A stretch of DNA of 64,000 nt from Homalodisca vitripennis (lineage: Eukaryota > Arthropoda > Insecta > Hemiptera > Cicadellidae). Positions 25,925 to 38,044 of this stretch are shown piece by piece (within the stretch, counting starts at the first letter, position 1; each line of letters opens with the position of its first letter). The stretch lies in contig NW_025776794.1 in assembly GCF_021130785.1 (NCBI RefSeq), positions 1-64,000 on the forward strand, in the 5' to 3' direction. The notes beneath the pieces were generated by a model that had not been told where the DNA came from, made no database searches, and saw nothing but the letters and a program-made list of their open reading frames with translations. The position numbers and the translations under genes are program-made.

Positions 25925-26015
25925 TTTAGAGCTCGGCAATGTGCTAACTGCGTGTCCACTGTAAGGCGCTCTGCCTTTGAAGCCAAATCTCCGTGGTGCT
26001 AGTTACTTGGTCTAG
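25925..26015 (+). repeat. possible second, strongly diverged tRNA-derived SINE
   Basis: The patch GAGCTCGGCAATGTGCTAAC through CACTGTAAGGCG at about 25930-25972, then CCTTTGAAGCC and CTCCGTGGTG, follows the order of a tRNA head: A-box-like region, an anticodon-arm-like CACTGTAAG, then a degraded B box. It is not closely related to the copies at 20654 and 26728. It is too decayed to fold, so this is a tentative call. Confidence 0.3.
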
Positions 26016-26248
26016 AAGGATCAACCTGACGATTTTTGTGTTGAAGTTGTGCTACTAGGGAGTAATCTTAGGTGGGAGAAGTAAAGTTCATAACACGTTT
26101 TCTAGACTAAAAATAGTTTTCTATACTATTCCTTTTAAAATTGTCCTTATTTAACGCTCAGTACCTTACCAAGCAGGGATCACTTCTAGCTGGCCTATAC
26201 TGGTCCAGTTAAACCTAAATTGGGCACAGCAAAACCCGATGTTTTCAA

Positions 26249-26533
26249 TTAAATCTCGACAATCAAATAGATTTCGAGGATCTGCACATCACTAATCGCC
26301 AATGTTGAGATTCTGGAGCGTAAGGGTAATGCGATAGGTCTAGTGTACTGCAGGAGAGGACTGGTGAAATTAGAGGGATTTGTTCCTTCACAGTCAAAGG
26401 TTCTTGTCAGGATAGCCATAAGGGTGTGCCAGCTATGGCTGTTTTGACTGGTTGAGGCTGGTTCAGAGCTGGTTCGCGGGGATATTATTATTGTCCTAAA
26501 TTCTTCCTCATGGATATCGATAGGAGGCGATCC
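26249..26533 (-). other. 94-codon open frame in a GC-richer island
   Basis: Reading the minus strand from 26533, just after a TAG, the frame stays open for 94 codons to the TAA at 26249-26251. The only internal Met gives 56 codons. The peptide includes IDIHEEEFRTIIISPRTSSE near the start, and a Ser/Thr-rich middle. No family is recognised. The surrounding 25.9-26.6 kb is GC-richer than the rest of the window and contains SINE-like debris, so a transposon relic is as likely as an exon. Confidence 0.15.
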
Positions 26534-26727
26534 CTACCCCTAACTACCTATCCAGAATATCCTGTCACTCGGGAAGCTGTGCAAAGCTCCTTGTAGGACG
26601 AGGTTGAATCTGTAAGCCACTTTTCCTAAAAGAATAAAAAACCTCCTGTAGAATGACATGTAACATCATATATACGTACATATAGAACATCGCATAATTT
26701 CAATAACCAATAAATACAAAAGTAAGT

Positions 26728-26820
26728 GCTCCTACAATAGCTAGGCTTCGAACCCGGTCTCACTTGTCGGGTGAGTGTGCTACCACTACATTACAAAGGC
26801 CTTACTTTTTACGATTCAAT
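26728..26820 (-). repeat. tRNA-derived SINE-like element on the minus strand
   Basis: On the minus strand there is an A box TGTAGTGGTAGC, an intact anticodon arm (CTCAC / GTGAG around CCGACAA) and a B box GGGTTCGAAGCC. This makes it a better-paired tRNA head than the copy at 20654. The segment TTACTTTTTACGATTCAAT (26802-26820), which resembles the family tail, lies on the plus strand beyond the 5' side of this tRNA head and so runs in the opposite sense to the head. The element may be rearranged, or two insertions may sit back to back. Confidence 0.6.
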
Positions 26821-28026
26821 TATTTTGTATTTGGCCGTATCTGCCACATATGTGGTGAAATAAAACACACATACTCGCGTGTGTGAGCGCACATGTATGT
26901 ATGTGCAGGCGTGTGTGATATTGAGATCTTAAAATTAACTTAATTTAAAGATTGAGCTGTAAAACTCACTGCACAGAACTAAAGCAGCATTTGAGAGACA
27001 TTGTTTCATTTGATTAAATCCTTCTATACAAAGTTAAATCGCTTAACGTGTAGTTGTATAATCATTTGAAATGAGGAGTCTAAATATAGCATCCCCGATT
27101 GGAGCATTTATATAATTACAAGACCTTTGACATTTGTTTAAATAAATAAAACTCAGAGACTTGTAAATACCGTGACGCGAGAGACAGAAACAAAAAAAAT
27201 TTAAATCCGTCAAATAGGAATGGCTTGTGATATTTGTAGTCCCTGTGGGCGGTAATATCCGTATTTTATAAATGTCTGCGTCCCACCGCCAGCGTAATAA
27301 CGAGGCATTTAAACCATAACAACACTACGTTTTAACGTTCAAAGTTAAAACTGTTGCAGAAACCCACATTGTATTAGTATAGTGCAACATGGATCATGGA
27401 TCTAGTAACCGTGTTAACAAACCACCTCAAATTTGGTTTGGGATATCATTATGTTGTAAAATAATAATAAAAACTTTAATCAATGAAAGCGATAACAATT
27501 TTAAAATTAATTCTGGTGCAGTTCATGGGTATTATATTTAACGAATATATATATATATATATACTTTATAATATATCTTTTAATAAAATTAATCATATTT
27601 TCTTACTTAGACCTATGTAATTAAAAATATAACGCGATTTTTGGTATTCAATGGAATTAAACCCTAAAAAAGAACTTTACTTACACATTACAATCAAAAT
27701 AACACATACATTACACCATTCACCTAATAAAAACCATGTACGTTTAAAAAGAAGAGTATATTTCAATCTACTGATAACAGTTATGTTTACAATCGGTAAG
27801 GGACAGCTTGCATGTCGTATTACTTTTTAAAGCAAAGTTAACACACAGTTTGAAATACTCATTATACCCCTAATGTTACACACAATATATCCCAGTGTTT
27901 TAATATGAGAAGAATTGTATTATACTGGAAACATAAATTTCTAGATCATTAAGGTTCATTATAGTCATAATTTTAAAATTCCAAAAGCTACTGATTATAC
28001 TATCAGTTACAATATAAATATGTGCA

Positions 28027-28028
<2 letters not shown>

Positions 28029-28087
<59 letters not shown>
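28029..28087. repeat. (TA)n microsatellite
   Basis: An uninterrupted TA run of about 29 units. Reading frames across it encode only IY repeats. Confidence 0.95.
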
Positions 28088-28091
<4 letters not shown>

Positions 28092-29088
28092 TGTATTGTA
28101 GATAAAGGTATGTTTAAATAAAATTAACACAATTAAAACATTTGCTCGAACTTGTTATTATTGAAAGTCACTTTCTTGTTGCCGTATTAGAAGGGCTCTA
28201 TGCCGAATAGTGAAAATATTAAATTTAATTAACAATGAAACAGCTGTCTGCAAAATAAATAAATACCTGGAAATTTCACTAACCTTCTCTTATCAATAAT
28301 GTATAAACTTAATTAAACAAATTAACCTAGTTTATCACAAAATAAAGTATAAGAAAATTAATTAAATTATTACTTCCTTAAATTACTTATCCACCTACTC
28401 CCCAAACAAGAACTTAGTCTAACCCCAGCCCTTTAACATTCAGGAGCTGGTACGTCAAGCGGTTGGGGTACTAGTTGGATTACGTAACCTGCGTTGACAT
28501 TTTTTCTCAGATGAGGCATTTGCAATATGATAATTCTTAAGGAATGATTATCTTAGGTTTTTGTGGTTTAGGAAGTCCAAGCGTCAGTCCTGAATATACT
28601 TATGTTTTAAACACTAAGAAGTCATTTTTTCAACATTGACATTGATTAGATCGATTAGAAATTGATTTGATTACTGTAGCAGGGTTTATCGACCAGACTG
28701 TCATATAAAAAATATTCATATAACTGGCATATTTTTATATTCTGAAACGTTTTATTCTGCAAGGCCGTTTGTAGAACAGTAAATAGAGTTGTTTAGATAA
28801 ATGAGAAAACGTAATGAATGTAATTATCCTGAAGTGAAGTCCATGTGAAAATGATGCATGAGTACGAAATCACTTTACAGTTACTTTTTTAGCAGTATTT
28901 TATACACTTGTTGAGCCTTAAATCACAGTAAATCTGCTTTAGAGAATGGACTGTTTATGAAAAATGTTGTAAATTATATTGAAAAAACATTTTTAATAAG
29001 AACATTTACCACTAAACTCATGTGTTTATCAGTACAAAATTGTTTCATATGTTAGGAAACAATATTTCTTCCCCCTTCCGTGTTGCAG

Positions 29089-29190
29089 CGCAACGGTTGC
29101 CAAGTCAATGAAAGAATATTGGGTGAGGCAGAGGGCAAGACCTCTAGCAGTCGTCAGGACATGACCGTCATGTTATCGCGTTCTGTCTAA
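29089..29190 (+). CDS. candidate terminal coding exon (partial gene)
   Basis: A near-ideal 3' splice site ends at 29088: TTTCTTCCCCCTTCCG, then TGTTGCAG. It opens directly into 33 codons and a TAA (29188-29190). The peptide starts RNGCQVNERI, has a Lys/Ser/Arg-rich middle (GKTSSSRQD) and ends MTVMLSRSV. It reads like the C-terminus of a real protein, but I cannot assign a family. An AATAAA polyadenylation signal lies 355 bases beyond the stop at 29545-29550, so a 3' UTR to about 29565 is plausible. A good 5' splice site (TGG|GTGAGG, after about 29122) lies inside, so a 34-nt cassette exon with the rest intronic is an alternative. No upstream exon is visible; the 5' part of the gene could be tens of kilobases away. 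Confidence 0.35.
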   Translation, partial: RNGCQVNERILGEAEGKTSSSRQDMTVMLSRSV

Positions 29191-29544
29191 TATCCACGGT
29201 CAGTACTTTCAGTGGAGCAACTTCATATTCTATAACTTTAAATTATGCAGGAACCAATGGAAGAATATATCTTTGTTTAACGCCATAAGAAGTATCTTGC
29301 CTTAGGGGACATTGTGGGATATAGAAGAAAATATCTGTTAGTGGAACTGTTATATTTTACGAAATAACATTGTTAAACTTTAAACTGACTTCACTCTTAT
29401 CTGTAGTAGTTTTTAACCTGACTGATATTTCTTTAGTTTTCTTTAATTTTTTTTAATCATTTAAAAGTTTTCAAATTTATTTTGATGAATGCTTTATATT
29501 CGTTCATTTTCACTAGTAAGTACAGCAAGAACAGCTCTCAGAAC

Positions 29545-29550
29545 AATAAA
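29545..29550 (+). promoter_or_regulatory. polyadenylation signal AATAAA (for the 29089 exon, if real)
   Basis: A canonical hexamer at a fitting distance after the stop codon of the candidate terminal exon. AATAAA is frequent by chance in sequence this AT-rich, so the support is contextual only. Confidence 0.2.
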
Positions 29551-29565
29551 ATCAGTGCTCCAATA

Positions 29566-32500
29566 ACTTAAAATTGATATATACTCCCGAAGTGTTGTTA
29601 CTCCAACATGAGTGCTTATAATTAGTATTTCTAAAATTATACTTGCAGTCACTTATTAACCAATCTAATTATTAATTAATTATTAATTATTAATCTAAAT
29701 ATGAATATTTAAATTTTAAATGCAATATATTACGCTCCAAAGCTGGAGACACTTTGTTCTTGTTTTAAGTAATATTATTTTATTTATTTAGTTTTTATGT
29801 GCATTAAGAATAGACTATGCATGAATAGACTAAGCTTTGCAGCCACAAAATATTTTCTGTCTAAAATGCAGCTAAAGCATATTTAAAATTTTTGGTAACA
29901 GAATAGCTAAAACAACACCAGAGTTCAGCAAAGAAGAGTGTTGAGGGCGTGGCCTGAGGCACTTGACCTGCCGCTGAACAAACACAGACCTTGGCTCAGT
30001 GACATTCTCAATCTTGAACCTTAGCGCTCCGAAAAATATATGTGAGCTGCATATAATCAGATGATATACTAAAAAGTAGCTAGAAAATACCTACCTTTTG
30101 GTAGAAAAAACCTAAATTTATGTACACTTTTTTATTTTTAACCTTGATTGCGGCATATGTGTGACATGTCTAGTTTAGATTCCCTTTGTTTTTCGTTTTA
30201 TATTAGTTACACAGTTGTTTTAGCCATTACAATGAATATTTTTATATATCATTTCAAAAATAAAGTTAAATTTAAATAAATGTTATATTATTATTCAAAT
30301 ATTCTAATTAACAAATGGTTTTATATTTGATTATTATATATGAAATGCATTTAGAGAGTTACAAAACCATTTTTCAAAATTCACTTATTTGATTCAACTG
30401 ATAATACTTGCTTTGTGGATTTCTAGTTAACCACATATGAGTAGCAGAAATAAATTGAGTTGTAAGTACAATCAGGAGATGCTACTATTCAGATACTGCT
30501 ACCACATGTTAGATAAAAATTACTGTTGTTGGTAGTAAATAAAATGGTTTGGGTCGTTTTCTATACAAATTCATACAATTGTTTCATGTGGTTTTATTAC
30601 CAAGTACGTGATTATGTGTGGAATAGAATATATAATGTTCCAATATGTGGGATAGTTATAATTTTACCCATATTTGGATTTTAACTGTAATTTTTAAGCC
30701 TTAAATAAACCAATATAAAAAATAACTGTAGTAAAAATTGAAATAAATTTTCTACTACCAAACGAACATAAAATAAATTCAAGGGTTAAGTTAATAGGAA
30801 TGATGGGGCTTTATTCTGGTTTTTACAAATATTTTTAATATAGTGTTTAGTAGTGCGTAACTATTATTTTAATAATGTGAGTTGTTTACATAGATAATTT
30901 GTATATTGGCATTACATGAAATTCCAGCTAAAACTAGAAAATCGTTTATTTTTATTTACTATGATTTACAAAACCGATATTAAAAAGTGTACCGTTCGTG
31001 TTTAAGACTTATTTACAAGTTAATGTTATAGGACATTATATTCTATTTCTTCAGTATTTCCTGAAGAAGCGAAACAATGACATATTAAGATAAATTTTAA
31101 TAAAATGTTAAAGTTCTCTAACCTTGAATTTTTAAATGAAGAAACCATATTAGTCCTAACAATAACTATTGAATATATGAAAATTTATTGTAGAAAATTT
31201 AAAAATTTGGGACTCTCACACACATCAAAAAGTACTTAATAAAAGTTTCCATTAGCTTTACAACGTAATTATTATGATTTGTAACCTGAAATGTCTGCAT
31301 GTACGAAACTGAATATTACTGAGTTAGTTTATGTTGGTAAGGATAAACACGTGAAATCTTTACCATTGGAAATCTGTATAAAATTTCACATCTATACAGG
31401 AAATGCAACTTTATTTTAGAAAATACAGCTATTTTACCAAATATAACGTGAAAATGTATCATTTAGCTTTTACTATAGTTACACATTAGAAGCAAAAAGT
31501 GTTCGTTGTTTTCCAAACACAAACACACATTTCCTGTTTGCTTATAAAATACTTTTCAAGCTATTAGAAAATTTCGAAACATTTAACAGAAATTTAACTT
31601 AAATACCTATAATTTAATCTAGATTATCAAAGATATAATAGTTAAAAATATCTACTGTATTTATTAAATCTAAAATAAAAAAAAAATACAGCAGTCTTGG
31701 GACTGCCGATAGAAGTGAAAACAGAACTATTAAGTTGAGAGTAATTAGCAACACGTTATAGTAGCAGTACATCTGTAATTGTAAATGTGACGCGTTTTTA
31801 GTTTTCCAATTTTAAAATCCACGAAAAAATACTATCAAATAACTAGAAATCTATTTTACCACGCTAGTAAGATAAATCTTATACCGTAATAATACTCATT
31901 TCATGATGAAGAGGTTAAATATTAAAAACATAATTAAAATGAATAATGCTAAATTTTAAATACAAATATTCGCACAAATATTAAAAATGTTTAAAAATAT
32001 ATTCGTTGTTTTCATTATTCATTTATAAGTGAGTAAACACCGAGTGAACAACAGTGAGTTGAACACCGTTGTAAATAATACAGTTATTGCTACGGATAAA
32101 GTATATAATCGCAATAACAATTAAACCCACAATATTTTTAAAACTAATAAATTAGTTAAATTAACTTGGTTCTTTTGTAAAGGTATTTTTATTGCACAAT
32201 AAACTAATTTATTGAGTTAATACGGTATCAGTGAGCCAATGCGCCAACTACAGTTCCGGCAGAAACGTTCACTCATCACTTCATACGCTACTACAGGCTA
32301 AACTAAACTTCCAATAAAAAAATGATAAATTACAAAAAAATATTCATCTATTTTCACACAACTTTCTCGCTGACCAAATTTTGTCTGACCAAAAAATAAA
32401 AAAAATCCTCGCTTACTACTTTTTTCTTGTCATTGTAAACGCTATGTAAAATGCAAACAATAATAAAAATTATTTCGAAATGTTTTTAATATTTAAAAAT

Positions 32501-32602
32501 GTAACCAATAGATTGCCAATATTAAGAGCTTTAATTTGACGCATCTTACAGAATTGTACGACATTGGCTTCACTTTTAAATCGCGAGAGGAAGCCGTAAA
32601 GG
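29566..32602. other. very AT-rich DNA with no gene seen
   Basis: No open frame or clear repeat was found. The stretch around 31054-31080 (CCTGAAGAAGCGAAACAATG) recalls the CTGAAGA...CGAAAC motif often seen near the ends of Penelope-like and other retroelements, but it is too short to classify. Confidence 0.45.
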
Positions 32603-32779
32603 TCACTGATTTTCGCAGTCTGTTTTCATACTCTGCCGGGACAGTTTTAACACAGCGAGACTGACTTTTTCATGCAGGTTAGTATCATTAGCATGTCGGT
32701 GACGCGAACTGAGGATTTTACCCTCTACCAAAACGCTCAACGCGCCTAAAGAAGTTTTCACTTCAAAAACGAATTTATA
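32603..32779 (-). other. 58-codon exon-like or repeat-derived open frame
   Basis: A GC-richer island at about 32540-32765 has a minus-strand frame open from 32779 (just after a TAG) to the TGA at 32603-32605. The peptide is well mixed, running through KTSLGALSVLVEGKI and ending with KLSRQSMKTDCENQ. No Met occurs before codon 51, so a free-standing gene is unlikely. It looks like a piece of a longer coding unit: an exon, or a fragment of a transposable element that once coded. I cannot name the family. Confidence 0.25.
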
Positions 32780-33399
32780 CTACATATATAATTGATCACA
32801 CTCAAAATTACGAGAAAGTGGTTCAAAATATCTGTACTAGTAAGTAATATACTGTCCTAAACAATTGAGAAAATACAAGCTGTGGCAGTGTGAGGTTTCA
32901 ATTACAGGACTGCTATAAACGAAACAATACACAATTAGCAAACTGTATCATTCTAGTTAATGAACAGTTTGTGTGAGTTGTTGTTTTGCCCCTTCCAGCA
33001 TTTGTAACAATAGCATTGACACTGTTCCAGAGGTATATTCTTTATCATCTTGTCACTGAAATAGAGGTATACTAAGATAATACTTAAAAGTGACAATACG
33101 TTTAACTACATGTAGCATTTAACTACATTAATGCTAAAAATACAGTATAGTTTCTATCAATTTTAAGTAAGTATAGAGAATTTTCAATTACAATCTTAGG
33201 AAACGAATCCAATTCTTACTAAATACATTTTTGAGAAACCTAAAGTATCTTAAATTAATCTTTACGTTTGTTATGCATTCACAGAAGATTTACCCATAAT
33301 ATTAATCTTACTTAGATGAAGATTTGTGTACACAAATATATTTTTCTATCCTTTTTTAAAAATCGTACAACTGAGATTTATATAGTTACAAAAGTTTGG

Positions 33400-33407
33400 T
33401 GACGTCA
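33400..33407. promoter_or_regulatory. isolated full CRE (TGACGTCA)
   Basis: A single palindromic CREB/ATF consensus without neighbouring CCAAT or E-box sites. It is listed because three full CREs occur in this window (also 22895 and 38828), more than base composition would suggest. Confidence 0.2.
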
Positions 33408-33489
33408 TTCATATTTTCGTCAATTAGTCAAGGGTTAATTAGCAGAACTGAGTTTGATATTTTAGCAAATTGCTCAATCAACAAGAGAA

Positions 33490-33509
33490 CACACACACAC
33501 ACACACACA
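33490..33509. repeat. (CA)n microsatellite
   Basis: A short CA run of about 10 units. Confidence 0.9.
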
Positions 33510-35930
33510 AACACGTAGATCTACATATATAGTATTATAGACATTTAGTATTAATGTATGTTATCGGGGCACTACTATAGTTATCAAGATAATTTTATTT
33601 ACCTGGAAAATTGAATATTCACTTTGAATGTACACTTAAACAGTAATGTTGAATACAGTTGAATCACCCTTTACACAACATATAACAAAGAAATAAGCGA
33701 CACACAGTTCGCCTGAATACGATCAAATACGTGTATGCAAAGAAAAGTAATGAGTAAATTTAATATACATAATTTCTAGAAAATAAATCAATTAGAATAG
33801 TTGTAACAAGTGTAATAACCACATTTATAACATTCCAATTAACTTCAATCCATCTGTACATACACGACATGACTGTTGGTTATTGCCCAATACACGGAAT
33901 TTAATCGTCTTTGAAAACTTCTTTTAACTGTACGTAATGTTTGTATACCTCTTCCGATAACCCAAAATCTTTAATGAATATTACAAAAATGGATAGGAAT
34001 GGGTAATAACTGATAAGACTAATGAGTTACTTAGTTGACCGAGTCTTTTGACTATTTGCCACGGTCAATACCATTGACCTTTTCACCCAATTTATTCATT
34101 TTTCTTCAACTTTTCAGGTTATCTAAAAGCTTAATCGACAGAATGTTCTAAATATTTAATGGTGTTATGGAAATGATGTATTGTATTAACCTATAGTAAT
34201 AATCAGAAAATATTTTTTAATTACTCCAAATTAATAATTTCACTGTTGTATGTATATTATATACCAATGTTCACCACAGTTTAAAAATACTACATTAAGA
34301 ACTTGAAAGATAATTTAATATAATTATGTATCTATATAGTTATATAGGTTCCCGCCGACAAGTATTGTACTTAGCGTGGCCTCAGATTAATATAATGGGA
34401 TTAATTAATTTATATCAATTAATATAATGGGAGGAATTTTAAGGCCAAGCTTTGCAGACTTTATTTTTATTGCATTTGCTGTTTAAAACTTAGTATCCAG
34501 GTTGACTCTCTTTTATAGTAGGAAAGTGGATGAGATTCAGTGTCATAAATATGAAGACGGCTCGCTTAATATTTTCGACATGTTCTCTTGGATGTGTAAA
34601 GTGCTACACTTCAAACCTCTTGGGGACGACTAAACTTTCACTCCCGGACAATGTCTCAGAGCCACTTTCATGTTGGCATCTCCATCCTGCACTATACAGG
34701 CATTGCTTTATCCTCACTGGAAGTTTATCAATTTGTCTACTCTAGGTTAACCGGATTGAGACACACTAGATCCTTAAATTAAATCCTTATTTGTTTTCGT
34801 AAAAAAGCCGTCATAATACATACATTGTCTTCCCTTCATAATGTAATAGACTTACTACGGAGTTGAGAGAGGTAACACTCTCGAGCCTAAAAGTTTCAGG
34901 TTACACACTTCCTAGTTTTTTGTTATAGTTGAACATAATTCATAATTGCTACCTAATACTTCAATAGATAAACTGGTTTCATAAATCTTTATAAATTTAA
35001 AATGTATTATTGCAAAGTAAACACAATTAAATACACAAATCGAGAGCATGTAATAAAAAAGGCAAAGATACATTATATTTATATCCCACTGTCTAACAGC
35101 ATTGCATTTATTTGACCTTTCTTTCCACCCCCCAACACGGTGAAAACTCTCTTTTCCCCCTATCACATGGAATGTGCTAGTAATCAATCACTCCTCAATA
35201 ACTGTCTCTCCTCTCTCAGTCGGGCCGACTACAATGTGTCTTACTTTCATCACATATTTCATTCATTTGAATTAGTACATGTCGGAGCTAATGCCATAGG
35301 ATGTATTATGTAGGAAATTACTTGCCTAACTCCCACTGACGTTACGATAACCAGAATTTCATTTAAAAAATGAATTAATATTATACTTCTCAGTGTGCTA
35401 CAATATTATTTTTTTATTGCAAGCTAAACAATACAGATAATTGCACATATATTACGTTTTACAGTCTTTTATTATAAATACAGTACCGTTAAATTTTGAA
35501 TTATTTATATACATCAACATAAAACACTATATAGAAAATCCAAATCTTATTGGTTATTATCTGATACTTTTACTGTTTTAACTAAATAAATTCTATTTAT
35601 AATTTTACTGAGAATTAATAATACAGTAAATATAGGAAATTACAAGAATATGAATTGTATATCTTTTTACACATAGGACCTGTAGACGGGATTCAATTAA
35701 AACTAATGTAATAAAAATACGAAAATATTTTACTACTCTGTACTATCTAAAGGTTTCACTCTATAAGAACTCTAAAGGGTTCAATCGTAAATTAATGAGA
35801 GAACGTATGAAAAAATGCCACCTTTTGTTTATTAGAAACCAACTTGGAAATTCTTAAAAGGTTGTCTTTCATAAGCTAGGAAACTTAAATGTTGAAAAAA
35901 ATCTGTGATTAATAGTAGATAAAACACTTT
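33510..35930. other. AT-rich DNA with no gene seen
   Basis: A short direct repeat (ATTAATATAATGGGA near 34388 and again near 34418) is visible. Frames of 71 and 91 codons at 34530-34745 (+) and 34912-35187 (-) have no recognisable motif. Confidence 0.5.
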
Positions 35931-36350
35931 ATTAGATATTGAGGTCAGGTTTCTGGGATTGAGACATCAGAAGCAGTCAAAGATCTTATTATTACCCTTA
36001 CAACTGGTCTTAGAAGAGAGAGTCTAAAACCTAAATCCTATGTGATATATCAGCAAATTCTTGGGATATTCTGGTACGAGTACAAAGGTAAGAAGTTTTT
36101 TTAAGAACCAAGTCAGATTGTAAAAAGGTCAAGTAATTTCTCAGTTTCCCAGAGGACGGAATTGTTACGAGTGAATTGAAATACAAACGGGCGAAGGGCG
36201 CAGAGGTCAGTTTGTATCCGAATTAGATATTGAGGTCAGGTTTCTGGGATTGAGACATCAGAAGCAGTCAAAGATCTTATTATTACCCTTACAACTGGTC
36301 TTAGAAGAGAGAGTCTAAAACCTAAATCCTATGTGATATATCAGCAAATT
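35931..36350 (+). repeat. 129-bp exact direct repeat, 291-bp spacing
   Basis: The 129 bases at 35931-36059 recur without a single difference at 36222-36350, separated by 162 bases of unique sequence. The spacer is GC-richer and contains an acceptor-like TCTCAGTTTCCCAG followed by a 22-codon open frame with SELKYKRAKGAEVSLYPN before a TAG. Perfect identity amid otherwise decayed DNA means a very recent tandem duplication or an assembly artefact such as two haplotypes joined end to end. Confidence 0.95.
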
Positions 36351-37688
36351 ATTAGTTTTTATTTAAAACTGCAACCTTACGTGTATATTGTACAATAAAG
36401 AACTAGTGGTTTTCAAGGCCAACGTAGCTTTATAACAAGGATTAAAATATATGATTTAGTACTCACATGTATACGTATAATTTTGTAAATCAGTGAGAAT
36501 TAAGGTCTAAGTACAGTATGGTCTAGTTTAAAATCATTACGTGCTTAGAACTATGTAGTTGTTTAAAGGAAATTAAGTAATACAAAAGGTAGCATAATGA
36601 TATTTGATCATTAATTAACTAATTATTAAAAACAAGTCCTAATGAACGAACAATGTCTTTACAATAATACAAATCTTTAATACTTCAGAATGAAATCCAT
36701 AAATATGATAGATGTATCTTACAACTGTATACGTACGATTCGATAATAGACTGTGTTATAAACTTTTCCATCTATTTAAGGGTCTTGCTTGACTGGTAGA
36801 GAACATCCATCAATAAAGGAAAGAGTCACAAAATAAAACATCAAATGAGAGTACTTACGACAGAAGTACTAAACTCTGGTTATAGCCTTACATTAATAGG
36901 TTGTATTAATGGGATAATAAACACTGCAGCTAAACAGAGGTCTGTTGGGATTGACTTCGGGTTGTGAAACCCTTGAATGTTCGTTTGTAATGTCGTTATT
37001 TGTTCAATAAAACGAAAAATAAAAAAAATAAATCCACCTCAAAGTTTTTTTTTGCTGTCTGATGTAATATGTACATACAATTTTATGTACATTAAAATCT
37101 TATTGATATTTCGATCTCACGGTAGAGATTCATCATCAGTAAAACTAAAAGTGATTATAATGCACATTTACAGGAGTATAAAGATGGTATTACTTTATTG
37201 TGATTGTTTAAAGTGTAACCAATTATCGACCTGCAGTGATCACTCTATTTGCTGTACAAAGAATAGGGAGGTTCCACATCACCAGAGCTGAGTATGATGT
37301 GGTAAGACAACGGTATTTAAAGCAACTCCGGTTCTACTCGCATCCCATTCTCAGATATAGAGTACTCTTGACGCGGATAAAGTTCTCATTGTGAATAAAA
37401 CTTGCCACGCATTAAAATATGGACTTATACGACGAATTTCAATGAAAAAATGCTTTTGATTTAGCTTCAGAGTTTTAATTGAATCAAATTTTAAATGTTA
37501 TTTAAATGGAGGGTTTTTTCAAAGTGAAAATAAACGGAATCGATACTAAATTCAGTAAAAATTTTAAACTAGAAACTAAGATCTTTTTTCTCTTAGTTAG
37601 TATTAAAACTAATGAAACCTGTGAATGGAATTGTGAAGCGCATAAGGCTATTGCGACATAATTAATATAGATTTAAATAAATAAATAA
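36351..37688. other. AT-rich DNA; possible minus-strand retroelement relic near 37.1 kb
   Basis: On the minus strand, CTGATGATG followed by GAGATCGAAATATC (about 37103-37140) resembles a motif recurrent in retroelement 3' regions, including Penelope-like ones. The overlapping 104-codon plus-strand frame (36977-37291) is probably incidental. Confidence 0.3.
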
Positions 37689-37871
37689 ATATATATATAT
37701 TATTAAGTACATGTGTGTGTACAATGGCTATAAACATACACTTTTGGCAGATTTTCGTGATAGTGTGAACAAGGTAAACTCTACATCGGCGTTGACAATA
37801 CGAGTATAATTCACTTGAACCAGAAGAGCTCATATACGAGCAAAGCTTACAAAAAACGTACGAAGAAACAG

Positions 37872-37873
<2 letters not shown>

Positions 37874-37960
<87 letters not shown>
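37874..37960. repeat. compound (GT)n(TA)n microsatellite
   Basis: A GT run, briefly interrupted by GG at about 37908, passes directly into a TA run ending at about 37959. Open frames across it encode TH and IY repeats and are not genes. Confidence 0.95.
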
Positions 37961-37961
<1 letters not shown>

Positions 37962-38044
37962 CGTACATGTACTTAATAATAAAGTGGTCTAACATTCAAG
38001 CTATAAGGCCAAACAGAAACTAATTTTGAAAGGCAAATATCCAT

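Noticed and set aside
31050..31100. Penelope-like element
   Set aside because: Only a short CTGAAGAAGCGAAAC motif resembles such ends; there is no reverse transcriptase or GIY-YIG sequence nearby.
37648..37995. 115-codon minus-strand frame
   Set aside because: It spans a (GT)n(TA)n microsatellite; the non-repeat ends show no motif.
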